From the NCBI GenBank assembly GCA_964650975.1, contig CAZYWA010000069.1:1-21467 (forward strand): a stretch of 21,467 nt of DNA, in the 5' to 3' direction. A program made the translations under genes and the position numbers. Positions 16,424-21,467 of this stretch are shown piece by piece (within the stretch, counting starts at the first letter, position 1; each line of letters begins with the position of its first letter). Below the pieces are notes generated by a model. That model ran no database searches. It saw nothing but the letters and a program-made list of their open reading frames with translations, and had not been told where the DNA came from. The DNA comes from CAZYWA01 sp964650975 [NCBI: uncultured bacterium]. GTDB taxonomy: Bacteria; JADJOY01.

Positions 16424-16440
16424 TCGTGCCGCCCGCGCCG

Positions 16441-16470
16441 TTGACTCCCCTTTTCCAGGGCCCGTATTCT
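16441..16470 (+). promoter_or_regulatory. Sigma-70-like promoter of the secreted protein/matrixin pair
   Basis: TTGACT (16441-16446), an 18-nt spacer, TATTCT (16465-16470), about 32 nt before the ATG at 16502. It is back to back with the cutA promoter. Confidence 0.5.
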
Positions 16471-16501
16471 CGCGCCCATCGAACCCGATGGTGAGGCCGA
16501 G

Positions 16502-17071
16502 ATGAGACCAACAACGGACCCGTGGGAAGGGCGCTTCACCGCGCCGGTGCGAATCGCGGCGCTGGCCCTCGTCGGCGCGGTGGTCGGTTGCATGGCCGCC
16601 GGGGTCGCTCATGCGACCACGCTGGTTCCCATGGACCTGCGCACGCTCAGCACCCGAGCGGATGCCGTGGTGGTGGCGCGCTGCATCGACGTTCGCTCGG
16701 AGGTCGACCCGGCGACCCACATCGTCGTCACCACCACGCGTTTCGCGGTCGATCAGGCGGTGAAGGGCGCGGGTGCCTCGCGTGAGGTCGTGGTGCGGCT
16801 GCCCGGCGGCGCCGCGGAGGGACGCGCGACGGTGCTGGCGGACGTGCCGTCCTTCTCGGCGGGAGCCACCGCGGTGCTGTTCCTGAGCGCCGCTCGGTCG
16901 GACGGGTCGCGGGGCATCCTGGGCCTCAGCCAGGGATCGTTCGCGGTGAGCGGCGGATCGAACGGCCAAGTGGTGCACGCGACCGCGCCGGAGCACGGCG
17001 GTTCCGGCGAGTCGGTGGACGGCGTGCCGCTCGCGGATTTCCTCACCACGGTGCGCGCGTACCTGCGATGA
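16502..17071 (+). CDS. Secreted protein of unknown function paired with a matrixin
   Basis: 189 aa. The signal peptide is long (hydrophobic core at ~19-33, likely cleavage after VAHA). The mature part begins TTLVPMDLRTLSTRADAVVVARC, continues with strand-rich FAVDQAVKGAGASREVVVRLPGG and DVPSFSAGATAVLFLSA, and ends LADFLTTVRAYLR. I recognise this layout as a recurring uncharacterised secreted family often found next to matrixin-like proteases; I cannot name it. ATG at 16502 with GTGAGG upstream. Its stop overlaps an ATG of the next frame (ATGA at 17068-17071), so the pair is co-expressed. It may be a chaperone, inhibitor or partner of the protease (inference). Confidence 0.8.
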   Translation: MRPTTDPWEGRFTAPVRIAALALVGAVVGCMAAGVAHATTLVPMDLRTLSTRADAVVVARCIDVRSEVDPATHIVVTTTRFAVDQAVKGAGASREVVVRLPGGAAEGRATVLADVPSFSAGATAVLFLSAARSDGSRGILGLSQGSFAVSGGSNGQVVHATAPEHGGSGESVDGVPLADFLTTVRAYLR

Positions 17072-17103
17072 GCCGCGGCCGGCGGCAGGGGAGAGGCGAC
17101 GCG

Positions 17104-18393
17104 ATGGGCACGAGCTCGCGCTGGGTCACGAGTGCCGCGGTGCTGCTGGGCCTGGGTGTCGCGACCCCGGGCTGGGCGTTCTCGCAGCTCTCTCAGTTCG
17201 GGGGCAGCGCCAGCCCGATCGTCTACAACCACTGGGACCCGGACCAGCTCCCGATCCACTACCGTGTCGATCCCGGCGGATCCGGGATTGCCGGAGTCGA
17301 CGCGGTGGCGCTCGTGCAGGCGGCCTTCGGCGCGTGGGAGAACGTGACCAGCTCCGCCATCCGGTTCGAATACGACGGGTTCATTCCCGATACGAACGGC
17401 GACAACAACACCACCATCGCCGACATCGACAGCGGCGCCGCGTTCCGCGACGACGGCCGCATCGACGTCATCTTCGACGACAGCGGCGCCTACTTCGACC
17501 GCCAGTTCGGCCCGGACAACGGCGTCCTGGGTCTCGCGTTCCCGACCATCGACATCAACACCGGGCGGATGCGCGATTCGGACATCGTCATCAGCGTTCC
17601 CAACGTGAAGAAGTTCAGCGACATCGATCTCCTGGGCGTTCTGACGCACGAGATCGGCCACCTGTGCGGGCTCGGCCACTCGGGAGTCTTCCCCGACGTG
17701 GGTTTCAACCAGATCCCCACGATGTTTCCGTACGCGGGCGTCTACGGGCCTGACCGCACCGAGCAGCGCTCGCTTTCCGCGGACGACGCGGCCGGCGTCT
17801 CCTATCTCTATCCCGAGTCCTCGCTCGCGCACGATTTCGGCACGATCCGCGGCACGATCACGCAGGCCGACGGTCAGCCGGGCTTCGGCACCCACGTGAC
17901 CGCCCTGAACGCCGCCACCGGTGAAGCGGTGGGCGCCATCGCCGGGTATTTTTCGGGCAACACCCACGACGGCACGTACTTCATCCCGGGAGTTCCGCCC
18001 GGGCTCTACGCGGTCTTCATCCACGCGCTCGATGGCGGTCAGGCGTCGGGCTTCGTGAGCGGTTTCAACATCTCCGAGATCCTGCGCCAGACCCTCGGGT
18101 TCTCGTTCCCGAAGGAGTACTTCAATAACGTCGCCGACCAGCCCGCCGCGACCGGCATCAACGTGGCCGCAGCCTCGACCACGACGGGCGTCGATTTCGT
18201 GCAGGGCAGCGAAAACGGCGGCGCGCCGCTCGCGACCCACGTCACCACCACCCCCGATAGTGGCTCGAGCGGTCACCACGGTGGAGGTGGCGGAGGCTGC
18301 GCCGTCGCGGAGTCGAGCCCGGCGCCAGCGGCTGCGGCACTGGCACTCCTGCTGCCCGGGTTGTGGGTCGTGAGTCGCCGCCGGCGCGGTTGA
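17104..18393 (+). CDS. Secreted matrixin-like zinc metalloprotease with C-terminal anchoring tail
   Basis: 429 aa. The signal peptide ends near GWAFS. The matrixin (M10) catalytic domain holds HEIGHLCGLGH (residues 182-192), the HExxHxxGxxH zinc site, and a Met-turn in PTMFPYA. A beta-sandwich of carboxypeptidase-regulatory type follows (GTIRGTITQADGQPGFGTHV ... YFIPGVPPGLYAVFIHAL). The end is a Gly/His linker, C399, a hydrophobic helix and RRRRG, resembling MYXO-CTERM-type sorting tails. The ATG at 17104 is preferred (GAGAGG 7 nt upstream, clean signal peptide); an ATG at 17068 overlaps the previous stop. No Cys-switch propeptide is visible. Confidence 0.88.
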   Translation: MGTSSRWVTSAAVLLGLGVATPGWAFSQLSQFGGSASPIVYNHWDPDQLPIHYRVDPGGSGIAGVDAVALVQAAFGAWENVTSSAIRFEYDGFIPDTNGDNNTTIADIDSGAAFRDDGRIDVIFDDSGAYFDRQFGPDNGVLGLAFPTIDINTGRMRDSDIVISVPNVKKFSDIDLLGVLTHEIGHLCGLGHSGVFPDVGFNQIPTMFPYAGVYGPDRTEQRSLSADDAAGVSYLYPESSLAHDFGTIRGTITQADGQPGFGTHVTALNAATGEAVGAIAGYFSGNTHDGTYFIPGVPPGLYAVFIHALDGGQASGFVSGFNISEILRQTLGFSFPKEYFNNVADQPAATGINVAAASTTTGVDFVQGSENGGAPLATHVTTTPDSGSSGHHGGGGGGCAVAESSPAPAAAALALLLPGLWVVSRRRRG

Positions 18394-18526
18394 TTCCCAC
18401 CGAGCGGCGTTGCGGTTAGTTTGACCCGGCCGATGGTGCGAAACGCGCCACCGGGCGCTCGCGTTCTCCCGCCCGCGAGCGGCTGAATCGTCCGATTCCG
18501 GCTCGTCACTCTCGCGCTTCCTGCTC

Positions 18527-20488
18527 ATGTCTGCGGCTGCTCGGCGGGAAACCGTGTCCCTTGCTCGCGCGGGCCGGCTCGCGTGCGCCTGGAGCGTGCT
18601 TGCGAGCGTGATGAGCTGCGGCGGCGGGGGGGGCGGTTCAGGGCTTCCGCCTGGCGTCAGCGCCCGCATCCGGGTCGACGCGAATCAGGTCACGGGTCAC
18701 ATCGACCGGACGCTGTGGGGCACGCAGATCCTGTGGACGGGGCCGAGCAACGGCCTTCCCGACAAGGTCACCACCGCCGACGGCGCCGCCGCGGCACACG
18801 CCAAATTCTTCTCGTACGCGCCGCTGGTACGCGACATGGGCCCCACGGTGCTGCGCTATCCGGGCGGGTTGCTCGCCAACCACTACGACTGGCGAAACGG
18901 GCTGGGCCCGATGGAGCAGAGGCCGGTGGATCCGTCGAGCGACCGCAACATCGTCGTGGGCAGCGACGAGTTCGGGCAGTTCTGCGAGCAGATCGGCGCG
19001 GTCGGCATGATCACCGTCAACTGGGCGCTGGGACCGGACGTGGCGGCCGACTGGGTCGAGTACATGAACGCGCCCAACGACGGCTCGAATCCGCGCGGCG
19101 GCACCGACTGGGCCGCGGTGCGCGCCGCCAACGGCCATCCCGCGCCTTACGGCGTGCGCTACTGGGAGATCGGCAACGAGCTGCGCGGCGGGGACTTCTT
19201 CATCAACCTCTACGCCACCAGCCTGTCGAGCTTCCGCGCCGAGATGCAGCAGGTCGATCCGACGGTGGAGCTGGGCGCCATCGGATTCGGCACCTACTAC
19301 GAGCCCGAGTTCACGCAGCAGTGGTACAGCACCATCAACGACCTGGCGCCCGACGGTTTCCAGTTCTGGGCCAAGCACTTCTACGCCCCGAGCTCACTCT
19401 CGCCGAACTACGGCTTCGAGATCTCGCGCAAGGGACTGGGCGTCGAGGACGCGCCGAGCTTCCCGGCCAACGCCACCTACACGTTCCCGCTCTCCATCTT
19501 CAACGCGTCGGATTCGGGGATCGTGCCGACCGTCGATTTCCTGGTCGACGGTCAGGTGCAGCAGACGCTCACCATCACCGGCGACGAGAGCCCGTCCATC
19601 CAGGCGCAGCTATCCAAGGGAACGCATCGCATCGGCCTCAGGCTCACCAGCGCCGGAATCGTGCGGATTTACCACGAGGTCGATACGACCGCGCCGTTCC
19701 AGCCGGTCACGGTGGTGGACTTCAAGAACGACCGCGGCGTCCACAACACGATCATGGCGGGGTTCGATTCGCTGGAGCAGTTCCTCTTCGACCCGCCCGG
19801 AACGCTCGGCGATCACGCGATCTACGGCACCGAGAACAACACCGTCTACAACTTCCAGGAAGCCAAGACCCGCCACGTGCACCTGCGCGAAGGCCTGTCG
19901 CTCGCCGACCTCTTCAACGTGATGGTGCGGAACGGGCTCAAGGTGTCGACCACGTTCCTGCTCTACGAGGAAGACAACGGTCTCGGTCAGATCCAGGGCG
20001 TGTCGCGGTGGTCGAAGACCGGCGAGTCGGGCAGCGATCACCCTCGTCCGCGGCCGACCTATCTGGTGCAGAAGCTCTACAGCGACAACCTGGACGAAGG
20101 CGACCGCCTGAGCGTCGAGACCACCAGCCCGTCGGTCGAGGTCGGTCAGCCGTCGGGGATCACCATGGGCTTCGTGTCGAGCCTGGTGACCCGGATGGAT
20201 ACCGTGGCCGCCGTCGCCGGCCGCAGCCCGCAGGGTGACCGCGTGACGGTCATGGCGCTCAACAAGGATCGCGACGAGGCGCTGCCGGTGGAGATCGACG
20301 TGGCCGGCTTCACGCCTTCCTCGATCGAGCAAGCGATCGTGACCGGGCCCAGCGCCGGTTCCACCAACGAGCCCGAGGACGGCCCGCCTTCGGTCGCGCT
20401 CACGACTCAGCAGCTGGCCGAGGCGTCGAGCTCGGTGGTGGTGACGCTGCCACCGCATTCGGCGAACGCGATCGTCTTCCATCGTTGA
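18527..20488 (+). CDS. Lipoprotein GH51-like alpha-L-arabinofuranosidase with inserted domain
   Basis: 653 aa. The signal ends in a lipobox (SVMSC) followed by a Gly run. The TIM-barrel hydrolase shows LRYPGGLLANHYDWRNGLGP (YPGG at 111-114), the acid/base E218 in YWEIGNEL, KHFYAP, and a likely nucleophile E436 in YGTENN. A C-terminal beta domain follows (VTVMALNKDRDEALPVEIDV ... SANAIVFHR). E218 and E436 are 218 residues apart, about 100 more than in usual GH51 enzymes; residues ~315-390 look like a carbohydrate-binding sandwich inserted in the barrel. ATG at 18527 has no clear ribosome site; GTG 18554 is an alternative. It likely trims arabinose-containing glycans outside the cytoplasm. The 133-bp gap before it shows no clear promoter. 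Confidence 0.85.
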   Translation: MSAAARRETVSLARAGRLACAWSVLASVMSCGGGGGGSGLPPGVSARIRVDANQVTGHIDRTLWGTQILWTGPSNGLPDKVTTADGAAAAHAKFFSYAPLVRDMGPTVLRYPGGLLANHYDWRNGLGPMEQRPVDPSSDRNIVVGSDEFGQFCEQIGAVGMITVNWALGPDVAADWVEYMNAPNDGSNPRGGTDWAAVRAANGHPAPYGVRYWEIGNELRGGDFFINLYATSLSSFRAEMQQVDPTVELGAIGFGTYYEPEFTQQWYSTINDLAPDGFQFWAKHFYAPSSLSPNYGFEISRKGLGVEDAPSFPANATYTFPLSIFNASDSGIVPTVDFLVDGQVQQTLTITGDESPSIQAQLSKGTHRIGLRLTSAGIVRIYHEVDTTAPFQPVTVVDFKNDRGVHNTIMAGFDSLEQFLFDPPGTLGDHAIYGTENNTVYNFQEAKTRHVHLREGLSLADLFNVMVRNGLKVSTTFLLYEEDNGLGQIQGVSRWSKTGESGSDHPRPRPTYLVQKLYSDNLDEGDRLSVETTSPSVEVGQPSGITMGFVSSLVTRMDTVAAVAGRSPQGDRVTVMALNKDRDEALPVEIDVAGFTPSSIEQAIVTGPSAGSTNEPEDGPPSVALTTQQLAEASSSVVVTLPPHSANAIVFHR

Positions 20489-20516
20489 GGCGCTGCGAGC
20501 GGCCCGGACGGGCGGT

Positions 20517-20560
20517 TTGCCGCGCAACGCGGCTCATCATTAGGATACGGACCGGTCAGT
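20517..20560 (+). promoter_or_regulatory. Promoter and probable operator of the TetR gene
   Basis: TTGCCG (20517-20522), an 18-nt spacer, TAGGAT (20541-20546). Immediately downstream, over the expected start point, is ACGGACCGGTCAGT (20547-20560), a 14-bp near-perfect palindrome (12 of 14 positions symmetric, core GACCGGTC). The position suggests autorepression by the TetR protein. A 6-bp hairpin GCCGCG-CAA-CGCGGC (20519-20533) also lies here and might end the preceding gene's transcript. Confidence 0.55.
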
Positions 20561-20580
20561 TCCATAAATGACGCTCCCCG

Positions 20581-21231
20581 ATGAGTGCTCCCAAGCCCGC
20601 GCGCCGGCGTTCGCCGGGACGCCCACCGACACCAGGTCTCCGCGACCGGATCCTCGAAGTCGCGCAGTCGATCTTCATGCGCCGCGATTTCCACGAGGTG
20701 CTGATGGACGACGTGGCCGCCGCGGCGGGAGTGGGGAAGGGCACGCTCTATCGCTACTTCCAGAGCAAGGACGATCTCTTCAGCGCGCTGGTCCTGGACG
20801 GGATGGCGCGGCTGCGCTTCGAGCTCGAGGCGGCGGCCGAGCGTGGGGCCAATCCGATCGAGCGTCTCGAGCACGTGGTGCGGGCGTTCCTCGACCACTT
20901 CTGGCCCCGGCGCTACCTGCTGGCGCTGCTGCACCGCCACGAGCACAAGCGCCGCGACGCCGAGATGCGCGAATGGGCGCGCAGGCGAGCGGCGATCGGG
21001 CAGGTGATCGAGGGAGTCCTGGCCGAGGGTGCGGCGGCCGGATTGGTGGGCGAGGTGCCGCCGCATGCCGCGGCCGAGATGATGATCGGACTGATGCGCG
21101 GCGTGGACCGCTCGCGCCAGGACGTGGACACGATCGACGAGCTGGTGAGCCGGGTCCTCGACGTGTTCGTGTGCGGCGTGGGTACCGAGACCGGCCGGCA
21201 GCTGCGCAGGCGCAGGCGCGCGAGCGCGTGA
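20581..21231 (+). CDS. TetR/AcrR-family transcriptional regulator
   Basis: 216 aa. A basic N-terminal arm (PKPARRRSPGRPP) precedes the TetR DNA-binding domain (ILEVAQSIFMRRDFHEVLMDDVAAAAG, then VGKGTLYRYFQSKDDLF; helix-turn-helix about residues 42-61). The remainder is the helical ligand/dimer domain, ending in an Arg-rich tail. A palindrome just upstream is its probable operator. Ten nt after its stop comes an efflux adaptor gene, so it most likely represses its own operon and responds to an exported compound. The ATG at 20581 has a weak ribosome site but fits the family start. Confidence 0.93.
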   Translation: MSAPKPARRRSPGRPPTPGLRDRILEVAQSIFMRRDFHEVLMDDVAAAAGVGKGTLYRYFQSKDDLFSALVLDGMARLRFELEAAAERGANPIERLEHVVRAFLDHFWPRRYLLALLHRHEHKRRDAEMREWARRRAAIGQVIEGVLAEGAAAGLVGEVPPHAAAEMMIGLMRGVDRSRQDVDTIDELVSRVLDVFVCGVGTETGRQLRRRRRASA

Positions 21232-21241
21232 AGGCGAGCGA

Positions 21242-21467
21242 ATGGCACGATCGAAGCTCGGAACGATCACCGGTGTCGCGGTGCTGGCGGTCCTGGCCGG
21301 CGGAGCCGGGTGGTGGGGATACGTGCGCTTCACCGCGCAGCCCAAGCCGCACTACGAGACGACCACCGTCGACCGCGGGCCGATCGTGGCCAAGGTCACC
21401 GCCACCGGCACGCTGTCGGCGCTGGTGACGGTGCAGGTCGGCAGCCAAGTGTCGGGACGCATCCAGC
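21242..21467 (+). CDS. HlyD/MacA-type efflux periplasmic adaptor, N-terminal part (cut by window end)
   Basis: 75 codons are present before the window ends. A membrane anchor at residues ~7-24 (GTITGVAVLAVLAGGAGWWG) is followed by YETTTVDRGPIVAKVTATGT, then LSALVTVQVGSQVSGRIQ, the typical start of RND/MacA membrane fusion proteins. ATG with GAAGG 6 nt upstream, and a 10-nt gap from the TetR gene, so they are co-transcribed. The inner-membrane pump would be expected downstream; whether it is RND or MacB type cannot be told here. Confidence 0.9.
   Translation, partial: MARSKLGTITGVAVLAVLAGGAGWWGYVRFTAQPKPHYETTTVDRGPIVAKVTATGTLSALVTVQVGSQVSGRIQ

Noticed and set aside
16753-18669. Open frame of 638 codons on the minus strand
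   Set aside because: Antisense to the secreted protein, matrixin and start of the GH51 gene; its composition is that of a shadow frame.

Overview
This is a very GC-rich window with dense gene packing, little space between genes, frequent GTG/TTG starts and 1-4 nt stop/start overlaps. The gene set (ErpA/IscS/Mrp iron-sulfur genes, a Wzm/Wzt exporter, several lipoproteins, a long-form HflX, and a secreted metalloprotease with a Cys + membrane helix + Arg tail) points to a Gram-negative bacterium. It resembles Deltaproteobacteria-like phyla (Myxococcota, Desulfobacterota, Binatota or similar). This placement is inferred from style and family resemblance only. No rRNA, tRNA, CRISPR array, transposase or phage gene was seen.

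Layout. (1) 56-1135 encodes a lipoprotein zinc aminopeptidase of the COG4324 type. (2) 1256-4522 is an iron-sulfur cluster assembly block: an IscR-like Rrf2 regulator, ErpA, IscS and Mrp/ApbC. No IscU scaffold is present, so Mrp may be the carrier. Mrp is flanked by two inverted copies of an ~80-bp multi-hairpin repeat (repeat A). (3) 4615-6015 (-) is a GPH-family sugar:cation symporter. (4) 6126-7911 holds two hypothetical membrane or membrane-anchored proteins. (5) 8069-10893 is a Wzm/Wzt polysaccharide ABC exporter whose ATPase carries an unusual ~315-residue insert. (6) 10914-11908 (-) holds a frameshifted NTF2/SnoaL-like gene and a secreted cupin. A second repeat family (repeat B, ~99 bp, three hairpins) lies in direct orientation at 7962-8060 and 12095-12193, bracketing sections 5 and 6.

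(7) 12194-16365 (-) looks like one long transcription unit: cutA, hflX, a 63-aa membrane peptide, a secreted PDZ-like protein and a DegT/DnrJ-type aminotransferase. It is driven from a good sigma-70-like promoter at 16395-16423. (8) 16502-18393 (+) is divergent from it and encodes a secreted protein of unknown function followed by a matrixin-type protease with a surface-sorting-like tail. (9) 18527-20488 is a lipoprotein GH51-like alpha-L-arabinofuranosidase with a domain inserted between its two catalytic acids. (10) 20581 to the end is a TetR regulator with a probable operator, followed by the start of an HlyD/MacA-type efflux adaptor cut by the window edge.

The most unusual material is structural: two families of intergenic hairpin repeats, one with perfectly complementary loops and one with paired stem changes between copies; an hflX coding signal that extends past every ATG/GTG/TTG; the enlarged Wzt; and the domain-inserted arabinofuranosidase.
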